64,000 nt of DNA from an uncultured Lachnospiraceae bacterium (GCA_934352055.1 CAKRJY010000001.1:310001-374000); one strand, 5' to 3'; positions 17,226 through 25,811 are shown, numbered from the stretch's first letter. Program-made: numbers and translations. Notes: generated by a model from the letters alone, not told the origin.

Positions 17226-18674
17226 ATGAGTACACTAAATCTCACCCTGCTTACAGACCTATACGAAATGACAATGATGCAGGGTTATTTCAAAAACAAC
17301 AACAATCGTACCGTCGTTTTTGATGCCTTTTACCGCACCAATCCATCCGATGGTGGATATGCGATCTGCGCCGGCGTAGAACAGGTCATCGAATATATTG
17401 AGAATCTGCATTTTGATGATGATGACATCAATTATCTGCGCAGTCTCCATATCTTCGATGAAGATTTTCTGGCTTATCTTGCAGACTTTCATTTTTCCGG
17501 CGATATTTATGCTGTGCCCGAAGGTTCTGTCATTTTCCCACGCGAACCACTCATCAAAGTCATCGCCCCGATCATGGAAGCGCAGTTGATTGAAACTGCC
17601 ATTTTAAATATTATGAACCACCAATGTCTGATTGCCACGAAAGCTGCGCGTGTCTGCTATGCAGCTGCTGGCGATGGTGTCATGGAATTTGGATTGCGCC
17701 GTGCACAAGGTCCTGACAGTGGTACTTATGGAGCGAGAGCTGCGATCATAGGCGGATGCAAAGGTACTTCCAATGTACTTGCCGGACAGATGTTTGACGT
17801 TCCCGTTTTAGGAACACATGCGCACAGCTGGATTATGAGTTTTCCAGATGAATACACGGCTTTCAAAGAATATGCCCGTTTATATCCTAACGCCTGTACG
17901 CTTCTCGTCGACACCTACGACACCTTAGGTTCCGGCATTCCCAATGCCATCCGTGTGTTTACAGAAATGCGTCAGGCAGGCACTCCACTGACCAACTACG
18001 GCATCCGTATGGATAGCGGAGACCTTGCATATCTTTCCAAAAAAGTGCGTCGCATGCTAGACGATGCCGGTTTTGAAGACGCCGTCATTTCCGCATCAAA
18101 TGACCTCGATGAGTATCTGATTCAGAGTCTGAAGAGTCAGGGAGCCACCATCACTTCCTGGGGTGTTGGTACAAATCTCATCACTTCCAAGGACTGCCCT
18201 GCTTTTGGCGGTGTATATAAATTAGCCGCCATTTCGGATGACGATGGCAATTTTATTCCAAAAATCAAATTGTCCGAAAACACTGAAAAAGTCACCAATC
18301 CGGGAAATAAGACCTTTTATCGTATTTATGATAAGGAAAATGGCAAGATTAAGGCCGATTTGATTTGCCTTGCCGATGAAGCCTTTGATGTTTCAGAAGA
18401 AATGACGCTTTTTGATCCAAACGAAACATGGAAAAAGACAACACTTTCCGGCGGTAGCTACACCATGACCGAAATGCTAATTCCGGTCATCCAAAACGGA
18501 AAACGTGTTTATAACACACCACCTGTGATGGAAATCCAGCGGATTTGTAATGCTCAAAAAGATACGCTCTGGGATGAAAATAAACGATTTATCAACCCTT
18601 CCCAGATTCATGTAGACTTATCACAAAAATTGTATGACATGAAGCAGTCCCTTCTCTCTGCAATAAGTCACTAA
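17226..18674 (+). CDS. pncB: Nicotinate phosphoribosyltransferase
   Basis: NAD salvage enzyme of 482 residues that joins nicotinate to PRPP, giving nicotinate mononucleotide, with ATP hydrolysis. The N-terminus LLTDLYEMTMMQGYF is the standard family start. EFGLRRAQGPDSGTYGARAAIIGG near residue 160 carries the phosphorylated-histidine-loop/PRPP region, and GTHAHSWIMSF (about 197-207) the conserved GTxAHSW motif. YGIRMDSGDLAYLSKKVR and GVGTNLITS complete the phosphoribosyl site. AGAGGA precedes the ATG. It stands alone on the plus strand between divergent and convergent minus-strand genes. Confidence 0.96.
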   Translation: MSTLNLTLLTDLYEMTMMQGYFKNNNNRTVVFDAFYRTNPSDGGYAICAGVEQVIEYIENLHFDDDDINYLRSLHIFDEDFLAYLADFHFSGDIYAVPEGSVIFPREPLIKVIAPIMEAQLIETAILNIMNHQCLIATKAARVCYAAAGDGVMEFGLRRAQGPDSGTYGARAAIIGGCKGTSNVLAGQMFDVPVLGTHAHSWIMSFPDEYTAFKEYARLYPNACTLLVDTYDTLGSGIPNAIRVFTEMRQAGTPLTNYGIRMDSGDLAYLSKKVRRMLDDAGFEDAVISASNDLDEYLIQSLKSQGATITSWGVGTNLITSKDCPAFGGVYKLAAISDDDGNFIPKIKLSENTEKVTNPGNKTFYRIYDKENGKIKADLICLADEAFDVSEEMTLFDPNETWKKTTLSGGSYTMTEMLIPVIQNGKRVYNTPPVMEIQRICNAQKDTLWDENKRFINPSQIHVDLSQKLYDMKQSLLSAISH

Positions 18675-18710
18675 TTTACTTGTTTCGTTTTATATAGTAA
18701 AAGATTCTGA

Positions 18711-18746
18711 AAAAGCCAGTACCGGTCACAACCGGAACTGGCTTTT
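18711..18746. terminator. Bidirectional terminator between pncB and the GT2 gene
   Basis: Stem AAAAGCCAGT-A-CCGGT / ACCGG-A-ACTGGCTTTT with loop CACA and A/T tails on both sides, placed between the two convergent stops. It can serve both strands. Confidence 0.9.
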
Positions 18747-18748
18747 TT

Positions 18749-19771
18749 CTAATTGAATCCCATAAATTTTTGTGAAATCTTGTATGCTCTTACCGAAAGA
18801 TGTCGTCCAAATCTGCCCGGCAGATTCATAGCATGCCCAAGCACACCCCAACGCAAATGGCGATAGGTCTTTGGATCTTTATTTTTGATATATTTCCAAA
18901 GGTCTTTTGCCTTTTTCAAATTCACCGGATCATTTGACACATAGGCAATACAGGTAGAAACAACCGTAATCGTCTCTAAGTAGGATAACATATACTCACG
19001 CAGATGTTCTTCCTCAATTGCCCACAAATCATATGCATCTACCATACGTTTATTCACATACAACTGCTGGTCGATACGTTTGATCATGTTTTTTTCATTG
19101 ACAGACTGACCATCGCGACCAATATAGTAACGGTAAAAATCTACATTCAAATAATATAATGTCTTTACAAATGGAAGTGGCTCATATACAAACAGGTTAT
19201 CCACATAAAATGTATGCTTTGGCAATTCTAAGTGGCAATCACGCAACATCTGTGTACGATATGTAACAGAGTGCATCAGGATGGTAAATCCCTTGATATT
19301 GCGCTTCATATCATGCCAGCTCATAATCCTTTCCTGATCAAACAAAAGCGTATAAATCATTCTACGCTGGTGATGATAGTCACCATCAATTTTTTCATAT
19401 ACATAGTTTGTCAAAAGCATATCCACCAGTGTATCTTCTGCAACAAACTTTTTCAGTGTCTCTAATACTCGGGCATATGCCTCGGCATCTACCCAATCGT
19501 CACTATCTACAACCTTAAAGTACAGACCGCTGGCATTGGCAAGTCCGGTATTCACTGCGCAGCCATGTCCACCGTTTTCCTGATGAATCGCTTTGATAAT
19601 CGTTGGATATTTTTCTGCGTAAGCATCTGCAATTTCTGCTGTCCGATCACTTGACCCATCATCCACAATAATGATTTCTACATCTTCTCCCCCAGGGAGT
19701 AAAGATTCTATACACTTTGACATATAGCTTTCCGAGTTATAACACGGAATCGCAAAGGAAACTATCTTCAT
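18749..19771 (-). CDS. Family 2 glycosyltransferase
   Basis: GT-A fold glycosyltransferase of 340 residues, predicted inverting and using a nucleotide sugar. The N-terminal strand is VSFAIPCYNSESYM, the nucleotide-binding motif IIIVDDGSSDRT is near residue 35, and the metal-binding DSDDW near 93. NGGHGCAVNTGLANASG is the usual loop between them. The C-terminal half (FYVDNLFVYEPLPFVKTLYYLNVDFYRYYIG) recalls enzymes that decorate surface polysaccharides or teichoic acids. No transmembrane segments are seen. The gene is alone, so the acceptor is unknown. An AGGAGG site precedes the ATG. Confidence 0.92.
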   Translation of the reverse strand: MKIVSFAIPCYNSESYMSKCIESLLPGGEDVEIIIVDDGSSDRTAEIADAYAEKYPTIIKAIHQENGGHGCAVNTGLANASGLYFKVVDSDDWVDAEAYARVLETLKKFVAEDTLVDMLLTNYVYEKIDGDYHHQRRMIYTLLFDQERIMSWHDMKRNIKGFTILMHSVTYRTQMLRDCHLELPKHTFYVDNLFVYEPLPFVKTLYYLNVDFYRYYIGRDGQSVNEKNMIKRIDQQLYVNKRMVDAYDLWAIEEEHLREYMLSYLETITVVSTCIAYVSNDPVNLKKAKDLWKYIKNKDPKTYRHLRWGVLGHAMNLPGRFGRHLSVRAYKISQKFMGFN

Positions 19772-19865
19772 TTTTCTCCTCCTAACAACCGTTTCTTATT
19801 ATATACATAAAACTTTGGTAAAATAAAGTATTTTTTTAAGCAATCTCACACCTCAACCACATCCC

Positions 19866-20954
19866 TCAATCACGCAGCGCAATATATGCCGCGTATCGAT
19901 CAAACGCTGATGGAATTGCATATGCGTTCTTTGTCTTTTCTATTTCGACCAGCAAATAGTCCTCTGGCCCCTTAGAAAGAGCCTCATCACTATGGAAACT
20001 ATCCACATCTGCCACCTGCACGACATATCCTTGCATCAACCACTCAATATGTGAAAAAATATGCTTTGCATCCGGAAGCTTTTTAATCAGCAGTGGCTCT
20101 AAATTCTGTGAACGCACAAAAGCCAGCACTTCCTCTTCTTTCAGATATCCCGGAAGATTTGGCAGTTCATAAAGTCCTGCCAAAAGACCTTTGGGCGGAC
20201 GTTTTCTAAGAACAATCTTTTCTCCATCCCGTATCAAAAGAACTGTTTTTTCTTCGATACGTCGTGGCTTTGCCTTTGTTTTTACCGGTAATCTGTCATA
20301 TGTTTCATGCTGGCAAGCCTGACAATAAGGCTGCCATGGACACTCCTCACACTTTGGCTGTCCATTCGGTATACAGACAAGTGCTCCAATCTCCATCAGT
20401 GCCTGGTTAAATGCCCCGGCTTCTTCTGGCATGATTTGTTGTAGCTCTGCGGTCATTCGTTTTTTCGTTGCATCTTTTAAAATATCACGATCATCTTCAC
20501 TGACTCGCGCTAAAATGCGAAGGACATTGCCATCCACTGCCGGCACTCGTTCATCATAGGCAATCGATGCGATTGCTCCTGCTGTATATGGTCCAATTCC
20601 AGGTAATGCCACAATCTGTTCGTATGTCTGTGGCATCTGTCCATCATACTGCGCACAAATGAGCTGCGCTGCTTTTTGCATATTTCGAACGCGGTTATAG
20701 TATCCCAGCCCCTCCCACAGTTTCAAAAGCGGATCTTCTTCGCATTCTGCCAATGCCTCAATGGTCGGCAGAGCCTGCATAAAGCATTCATAATACGGTA
20801 TCACTGCCTCCACGCGCGTTTGCTGCAGCATAATCTCTGATACCCAGATATGGTACGGGTTCTTATCTTTTCGCCACGGCAATTGCCGCCTGTGCTGGTC
20901 ATACCATTGCAAGGTCGGTGTTACGAGCACCGACAAATCCATTTCTTCTATCAT
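19866..20954 (-). CDS. mutY: A/G-specific adenine DNA glycosylase
   Basis: Base-excision repair enzyme that removes adenine mispaired with 8-oxoguanine; 362 residues. The helix-hairpin-helix LPGIGPYTAGAIASIAY is near residue 115, the catalytic Glu is in SEIMLQQTRVE (about 39-49) and the catalytic Asp in VPAVDGNVLRIL (about 138). The 4Fe-4S cluster loop C-x6-C-x2-C-x5-C is intact (CIPNGQPKCEECPWQPYCQAC positions about 195-215). The C-terminal NUDIX-like domain that reads the 8-oxoG strand contains KHIFSHIEW. AGGAT precedes the ATG at 20954. Monocistronic as far as visible. Confidence 0.96.
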   Translation of the reverse strand: MIEEMDLSVLVTPTLQWYDQHRRQLPWRKDKNPYHIWVSEIMLQQTRVEAVIPYYECFMQALPTIEALAECEEDPLLKLWEGLGYYNRVRNMQKAAQLICAQYDGQMPQTYEQIVALPGIGPYTAGAIASIAYDERVPAVDGNVLRILARVSEDDRDILKDATKKRMTAELQQIMPEEAGAFNQALMEIGALVCIPNGQPKCEECPWQPYCQACQHETYDRLPVKTKAKPRRIEEKTVLLIRDGEKIVLRKRPPKGLLAGLYELPNLPGYLKEEEVLAFVRSQNLEPLLIKKLPDAKHIFSHIEWLMQGYVVQVADVDSFHSDEALSKGPEDYLLVEIEKTKNAYAIPSAFDRYAAYIALRD

Positions 20955-21132
20955 CTTTTATCCTAATTATAACATTTATTTTTGCTTTTTCTGTTTTGTG
21001 TCACAAATTGCACTTTTGATAGCACCATCTGCTTTTATATGCCAAGTATATCATATCCAGACGGTCGTTTGGTGTGCTTCCATCATTATTCAGAAATTCT
21101 TAAGATTTACATTACACCATAGCCTGCTCAAA

Positions 21133-21187
21133 AAAAGACCACCAACCTTCCTATGATAACACTCATATGGAAGATTCGCGGTCTTTT
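21133..21187 (-). terminator. Terminator after crt
   Basis: An outer stem AAAAGACC / GGTCTTTT encloses an inner stem around CTTCCTATG / CATATGGAAG. On the minus strand it is followed by seven T residues. Confidence 0.75.
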
Positions 21188-21230
21188 ATCATCCAATTAT
21201 CTTATGTATTGATTCATTCGTACCAATATT

Positions 21231-22034
21231 TTAAAAATCTGTCAAATCAGCTGCACGTCTCTCAAGGAATGCGCTCATGCCTTCTGTCTTATCATGTGTA
21301 GAACATGTTACACCAAAGAGATTTGCCTCCATCTCAACAGCATTCTTGATATCCATATCATAACCATTGTTGATTGCTGCCTTAGCAACAGATACAGCAT
21401 AGCTTCCCTTGCTGCAAATCTTCTTTGCCATAGCCTTTGCAGTATCCATAAGTTCTTCCTTAGCAACTACCTTATTTACAAGGCCGATACGATATGCTTC
21501 CTGTGCATCAATAGCATCACAGGTAAAGATCATTTCTTTTGCACGTCCCATACCAACAAGTCTTGCCAAACGCTGTGTTCCACCAAATCCAGGAATGATT
21601 CCAAGTCCTGTCTCAGGCTGTCCAAAGCTTGCATTATCAGATGCGATACGGATATCACATGCCATAGAAATCTCACATCCACCACCAAGTGCAAAACCAT
21701 TAACAGCAGCAATGGTTACCTGGCGCATATTCATTAACTTAAAGAATGGAACAGATGCTCTCATACCAAATGCTCTTGCTTCTGCTGCAGTAAAGTTAAC
21801 CATCTCTGCGATGTCAGCTCCGGCAACAAATGACTTAAATGCATTGTCTTTCTTATCCGGACCACCTGTTAAAATTACAACCTTGATGTCATCTCTCTCT
21901 TCAATCTCTGTGAGAGCAACATTTAACTCATCCAAAGTCTCACTGTTTAATGCGTTCAGTGCTGCTGGACGGCTAATTGTAAGGACTGCAACCTCATCTT
22001 CAACTTCTAATTTCAAATTTTTGAATTCTCCCAT
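21231..22034 (-). CDS. crt: Enoyl-CoA hydratase / crotonase (3-hydroxybutyryl-CoA dehydratase)
   Basis: Crotonase-fold hydratase of 267 residues. The oxyanion-hole segments are FVAGADIAEM (about 67-76) and ALGGGCEISMACDIRIAS (about 115), and the two catalytic Glu lie in GGGCEI and FGQPETGLGIIPGFGGTQRL (about 140). In clostridia this enzyme dehydrates 3-hydroxybutyryl-CoA in the butyrate pathway. Here it stands alone with its own strong promoter and terminator, instead of in the usual crt-bcd-etf-thl-hbd cluster, so its pathway is inferred. GAGGAGG before the ATG at 22034 rules out the upstream in-frame start. Confidence 0.93.
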   Translation of the reverse strand: MGEFKNLKLEVEDEVAVLTISRPAALNALNSETLDELNVALTEIEERDDIKVVILTGGPDKKDNAFKSFVAGADIAEMVNFTAAEARAFGMRASVPFFKLMNMRQVTIAAVNGFALGGGCEISMACDIRIASDNASFGQPETGLGIIPGFGGTQRLARLVGMGRAKEMIFTCDAIDAQEAYRIGLVNKVVAKEELMDTAKAMAKKICSKGSYAVSVAKAAINNGYDMDIKNAVEMEANLFGVTCSTHDKTEGMSAFLERRAADLTDF

Positions 22035-22093
22035 GGTTCTTTCCTCCTCAATTCGCGACAAAATATATTTTCTGTCAATTTTCCGTTATTCTC

Positions 22094-22122
22094 ACTATAC
22101 TACTTTGATAATTTTTTGTCAA
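22094..22122 (-). promoter_or_regulatory. Strong sigma-A promoter of crt
   Basis: TTGACA (22117-22122), a 17-bp spacer, and TATAGT (22094-22099), about 60 nt ahead of crt. The near-perfect consensus predicts high expression. Confidence 0.88.
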
Positions 22123-22267
22123 TCTTATTAGCACTTTTTCAATGATTTTTAGAGGTTTTTATACACTTTTTCAAGATTTCATTTGAGCACTCCTTAACAC
22201 TTCTTTCTATAAAAAGTGGTACTGATTCGCACTTTCTATAAGTTGGTCAAACTTTATTTTTATTTTT

Positions 22268-22489
22268 TTATCTTCTCTGTTTCAAGTGCAATTTGTAAAG
22301 ATCTTCTCCCTCTTGACCTGCAAGCGCGCTACATATTTCTACTCTTTCTGCGAGAAGTTTTTCTTTTCCTGCCGCCTCATATATTGCTAGGTCCGTGCCA
22401 CTTACACATATCGGATTTGGATTAGCAGTGTTTACGATTACATCTGCTTTTACTCTTGTTATATCGTCTCGGGCAATCTCAAATGGCAT
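22268..22489 (-). pseudogene. Truncated macro-domain protein
   Basis: A 73-residue N-terminal piece of a macro domain, the fold that binds or hydrolyses ADP-ribose. The first strand and helix MPFEIARDDITRVKADVIVNTANP and the loop VSGTDLAIYEAAG are clear. The sequence loses similarity after LLAERVEI and stops; full domains are about 140-170 residues and the phosphate-binding second half is missing in all frames downstream. The ATG has GGAGG inside the end of the preceding gene (12-bp gap), so it was the last gene of the UDG-like operon. It is probably non-functional, or a minimal ADP-ribose-binding remnant. Confidence 0.7.
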
Positions 22490-22501
22490 TGTGGCACCTC
22501 C

Positions 22502-23260
22502 TTATCTTCTAATTCTCCTCCAGTCTGCAATAACATTATCTTTCCCTCTTGTTCTTGTACCCCAATACCCCGGATGCGCTACAGGGTATATATAGGTTTC
22601 GCCATAAATATAAGGTTCGCCATTTCCTATGAGTTCAGATAATCTATTACAAGAAAACTTTTTATCAATCAAAGTTTGTATTACAACCACAGAGGTATCA
22701 AGTCCCAGACAGATTATGTTTTCCGGCTCTATAATGTCAATCAATGATGTTATTTCGGCAACATCATTTGCCAATATCTTTCTGGTCATATTTCCAGAAT
22801 ACTTATCTCTGCGATAGCCCAAATTACAATTGCAGAAAAACAAATCCGTATATTTATGCTCATCAATTTTTTCTTTTCCAAGCAACTCAAAGTATCTGAC
22901 AATATTTTTATCCGTCTGTGAATCCCTTGCTTCCAAATTTACATGTTCATGGAACATCACATCTATACCATCATTCATCTTACGGACATTTGCAATCGTA
23001 CCTTTTACCTCTTCCTTTTCAGGCGGTCCAAAATCCTGACCTATCAGCATATATTTGATATGTGGTGTATTCTTAGCGTAATCTTTCCCTTGCCAATATG
23101 TCCATAGGTTAATTTCCTGACACAAATCTTCTCCCTGACGTAAATCACACCAGCCAAGTGTCAGGCTCTTAGCACATATAGGATTTTTACGATATTTGTT
23201 TTTTACAATTTCTATCAGGTTGCAATAATCTGCAGATTTTTTTGCATTCATTTTATGCAT
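22502..23260 (-). CDS. Uracil-DNA glycosylase superfamily-like protein A
   Basis: A 252-residue protein resembling the UDG fold. The motif-1-like strand is MLIGQDFGPPE (about residues 70-80), where classic UDGs have GQDPY, and the motif-3-like segment is YPVAHPGYWGTRTR near 232, where they have HPS. IICLGLDTSVVVIQTLI fits the strand and helix between them. The N-terminal third contains cysteines (ICAKSLTLGWCD) and no known domain. The start codon at 23260 directly follows the stop of the neighbouring gene, so the two are coupled. Substrate unknown: base excision, or another nucleobase-linked role, is inference from fold only. Confidence 0.65.
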   Translation of the reverse strand: MHKMNAKKSADYCNLIEIVKNKYRKNPICAKSLTLGWCDLRQGEDLCQEINLWTYWQGKDYAKNTPHIKYMLIGQDFGPPEKEEVKGTIANVRKMNDGIDVMFHEHVNLEARDSQTDKNIVRYFELLGKEKIDEHKYTDLFFCNCNLGYRRDKYSGNMTRKILANDVAEITSLIDIIEPENIICLGLDTSVVVIQTLIDKKFSCNRLSELIGNGEPYIYGETYIYPVAHPGYWGTRTRGKDNVIADWRRIRR

Positions 23261-23932
23261 TTACCTCTTCCCATATTTTTTCCTTGCCACATCACAAATT
23301 GCCATCAAAGCATAATAATTAACCCGATTAGGATAGTGCACGGCAGGGTGATAATAATCAATCACCAATGTATCCTTCCAAAGTGCCAACATGTTATCCC
23401 ATGTATCATCATTCTGTAATTCTTCACCTAATACAAGTTTCAATAGACTAAGGTTATTCCCACATACAATGATGTCAGGTTGTATTATTTCTAATTCACG
23501 CTTTATTTCCAGTCTGTCTTCAAGAGCGTATTTTTTCAAATCTTCATATTCAGATTCGCTTCCGCCATTACTTTTTTTCACATTGACCACAGCGATACGA
23601 TCAATGATTTCTTTTTCCTTAGAACGTAAAATCTCATCATCATACTCACAGATGTTCTCATTAAACGCATTATGTATAGCCTGTGTCCATATGGCTACTT
23701 TTCTCCACATAGTCCATGGACGTTCACAATCATACAAATCTTCTACCAGATTATAACCATTTTCATTAGAAGTGTACGCTTCCTTTAAGAAATAACATAC
23801 TCTTGGTGTATGCTGTGCTTCCCATTTTTCTTCACACACTATGCCATCTCTGATAAAACGCTTATATCCGTTATTTTTATGTTTTTCTTCCCAAGAGTCC
23901 ATTAATGTTTTGATATCTTTCTCTCTACTCAT
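23261..23932 (-). CDS. Uracil-DNA glycosylase superfamily-like protein B
   Basis: A 223-residue protein of a UDG-like family. It has the strand CYFLKEAYTSNENGYN near residue 47, RIAVVNVKKSNGG near 115, the strand-helix PDIIVCGNNLSLLKL near 150, and the C-terminal HP motif VIDYYHPAVHYPNR near 195, the equivalent of the UDG HPS loop. The start at 23932 is chosen because AGGGG is at proper distance and the ATG overlaps (ATGA) the stop of the decayed upstream frame. It forms a translationally coupled pair with protein A and the truncated macro gene. A and B are too different to be recent duplicates. DNA-modification or phage-defence roles are speculative. Confidence 0.62.
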   Translation of the reverse strand: MSREKDIKTLMDSWEEKHKNNGYKRFIRDGIVCEEKWEAQHTPRVCYFLKEAYTSNENGYNLVEDLYDCERPWTMWRKVAIWTQAIHNAFNENICEYDDEILRSKEKEIIDRIAVVNVKKSNGGSESEYEDLKKYALEDRLEIKRELEIIQPDIIVCGNNLSLLKLVLGEELQNDDTWDNMLALWKDTLVIDYYHPAVHYPNRVNYYALMAICDVARKKYGKR

Positions 23933-24167
23933 GAACATTTTCCCCTATACGCCAAGATTTCATTTGCATACTTAAATAAGGTCACATTCAGCTGCAGTGC
24001 AATCTGCCAATACAAATAGCATTGTATAATATTTTCCTTATCCTCAACAATTACACTAGGAGGATATTGCTTCCTTCTTCTGTCACTAAAACATACTGTG
24101 TACTTTTATCCTTATCCGGTATCCCGTGCTCATCAATATATTTATTGCCGCTGTAATATTCTGTTCA
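23929..24167 (-). pseudogene. Decayed first gene of the UDG-like operon
   Basis: Protein-like sequence continues in two frames joined by a frameshift near 24070. The upstream piece includes SGNKYIDEHGIPDKDKSTQY followed by VLVTEEGSN, and the downstream piece PPSVIVEDKENIIQCYLYWQ followed by IALQLNVTLFKYANEILAYR. The second piece ends at a TGA that overlaps the ATG of UDG-like protein B (ATGA), the arrangement of a coupled operon gene. Stops precede the first piece, so the N-terminus is also lost. I do not recognise the family. Confidence 0.55.
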
Positions 24168-24578
24168 TCAATCTTTGGTATTGCCATAGCCATTTCCTAC
24201 TCTATGATAGTAATTATTTATCGGAGTACGCACTTCTATAAGGTTTCCGTTTGGATCATAAAATCTCACAAGTTTCTGTCCCCCTTCAAGTTCTGTCAGC
24301 TCCGTAACATAATTAAGACAAAAGTCAAATGCTTCCAGTTTTCTGATGAAACCTTCCATATCATTTTCTTCAAAGTACAGCTCAGTCATATTGTTATGAG
24401 GCGTTGTAGGTATTTTGGTACTGTCATACCATACATTAACATCCTGTAATACAAGTCCTTCGGACATTATTACATTACCTTCCTGGTGCAAAATGACCTG
24501 TAATCCGAATAAATCCTTATAGAATCTGACAGATTCTTCTATATCATCTACGATGATCAAAATGTTCTTTAATCTCAT
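24168..24578 (-). CDS. VOC-family (glyoxalase/bleomycin-resistance fold) protein
   Basis: A 136-residue protein with the vicinal-oxygen-chelate fold. Two beta-alpha-beta-beta-beta modules are visible, starting LKNILIIVDDIEESVRFYKDLFGLQVILHQEGN and ending GQKLVRFYDPNGNLIEVRTP, the latter being the typical C-terminal metal-ligand strand (DPxGNxIE). Members act as dioxygenases, glyoxalases or antibiotic-binding proteins; the substrate cannot be told. It lies between remnants of other genes in the accessory stretch and may be a single gene. Confidence 0.85.
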   Translation of the reverse strand: MRLKNILIIVDDIEESVRFYKDLFGLQVILHQEGNVIMSEGLVLQDVNVWYDSTKIPTTPHNNMTELYFEENDMEGFIRKLEAFDFCLNYVTELTELEGGQKLVRFYDPNGNLIEVRTPINNYYHRVGNGYGNTKD

Positions 24579-24697
24579 AATTCACTCTCAAACTTTCTTT
24601 TTGCATCCTTCAGGACTATCATAGTTCCTATTATAAATTCTATGGTGTCCTATAAACACCCCTTGCAGATTATACTTGTGGTTGATTTTTAACACAC

Positions 24698-25276
24698 CTA
24701 ATCCTTATCCGTATATTTTGTATCTTCAATTCCTTTTTCATGAAGCTTGTCAACCATCCTATCTAAGAATTTTTTCCATACTCCACGAAACCAGTTTGCA
24801 GAACCATATTTTTCTACAAGTCCAGGACTGATACGATAATAAACTCTTACAAACGCTCGTCCCCACAAATGCTTCCTTAACACATCGTCCCTAAATCTGC
24901 GAAGTATCCACACCTCTGGGCAATCATAGCTTCCATATATACAAGTAGCTATATAACAGCCATTCTTTTTTTCACTGTTACGACTGTTCTCATATTTGTT
25001 CGCAGTATCGAATGCGATCAAATCATCAATAAATTCCCCATCATCTTCATATAAGCCCATATAGCAACTCCCTTCATTATCTTTTGCGACACAATTTACA
25101 AATCTATAGCTCCACCTAATACTACCGGATAAATTGAGCCTTCTTTTCTTTATCTGTATAATTACGCCCCTGTGCACTCAACTTATGAAATGGATATCCT
25201 GTTTCTATCGTTCCTCTGCAACATTATGTTGCAGAAGCCTATTTGCTGCTCGCTCAATAACATCTATTTTCTCCAT
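24698..25276 (-). pseudogene. CFI-box C-terminal domain gene, N-terminal part frameshifted
   Basis: The C-terminal 90 residues are an intact CFI-box-CTERM domain (KNGCYIATCIYGSYDCPEVW onwards, with RRFRD, YYRISPGLVEKYG and the final VEK/DKD tail). Upstream, coding character is split across three frames. Frame one starts with ATG at 25276 (MEKIDVIERAANRLLQHNVA). Frame two reads GTIETGYPFHKLSAQGRNY and TDKEKKAQFIR. Frame three carries IRWSYRFVNCVAKDNEGSCY and leads into the domain. An ATG at 25060 with GGGAG could still express a 119-residue product. The role of these proteins is unknown. It is read as a decaying gene unless the 25060 start is used. Confidence 0.6.
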
Positions 25277-25454
25277 AATTACACCAACTAATCTAATACA
25301 TTATGCTAAATGTTTCTTTGCACTCGAATATTTTTCAAAAGACTCCCCCTCTTTACTACTTAAAGCTGAAATAGTTACATTTGCCTGTCTTTCATATTAT
25401 GTTACCTGCCATATGAAAATATATCAATTCAAAATTCGTGACTTTTTCGTATTT
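25277..25454 (-). pseudogene. Coding remnant upstream of the CFI-box gene
   Basis: About 180 bp without an intact gene. In one minus-strand frame ending with TAA at 25301-25303 there is a protein-like tail of about 31 residues (ANVTISALSSKEGESFEKYS and SAKKHLA) preceded by stops. It looks like the C-terminal end of a lost gene; the family is not recognised. Confidence 0.35.
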
Positions 25455-25760
25455 CTGGGTATCGCGCTTGTTTTTTGCCTCTCATACCCACTCCGACTCA
25501 TTTGTCTGGGTATCAAGCCTACTTTTCGCCTCCCATACCCATACTGACTCATTTCTCTGGGTATCACGCCTACTTTTCGCCTCTCATACCCACTCTGGCT
25601 CATTTGTCTGGGTATCACGCTTGCTTTTCGCCTCCCATACCCACACTGACTTACTTCTCTGGGTATCAAGCCTACTTTTCGCCTCCCATACCCATACTGA
25701 CTCATTTCTCTGGGTATCACTCCTACTTTTCATCTCCCATACCCACTGCGTCTATCTTGT
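25455..25760. repeat. 51-bp tandem repeat array, locus 1 (six units)
   Basis: The segment CTGGGTATC recurs at 25455, 25506, 25557, 25608, 25659 and 25710, an exact 51-bp period. Each unit contains CATACCC and GGGTATC/G segments that form an inverted pair. Because 51 is 17 codons, several frames stay open on both strands, for example a 17-residue repeat with IPREMSQYGYGRRKV on the minus strand. The same family occurs at 42629-43003. No gene-like start or ribosome site supports a protein, so it is treated as a DNA repeat. Confidence 0.9.
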
Positions 25761-25782
25761 CAAAGATTGCTTAAGAGCCAAA

Positions 25783-25811
25783 AATAGCCCCAGCAAAAAG
25801 CTGGGGCTATT
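25783..25811 (-). terminator. Terminator after proC
   Basis: A perfect 12-bp stem AATAGCCCCAGC / GCTGGGGCTATT with a 5-nt loop, followed on the minus strand by ATTTTTGG. It lies 60 bp past the proC stop. Confidence 0.88.

Noticed and set aside
24579..24697. A short coding remnant between the VOC gene and the CFI-box gene (GVFIGHHRIYNRNYDSPEG)
   Set aside because: It reads like protein in one frame but is too short, with no start or family, to list as a feature.
25424..25720. A 98-residue minus-strand frame, with overlapping plus-strand frames, of 17-residue repeats
   Set aside because: The frames are open on both strands only because the DNA repeat is 51 bp long; there is no ribosome site and no sign of constraint, so it is not called a protein.
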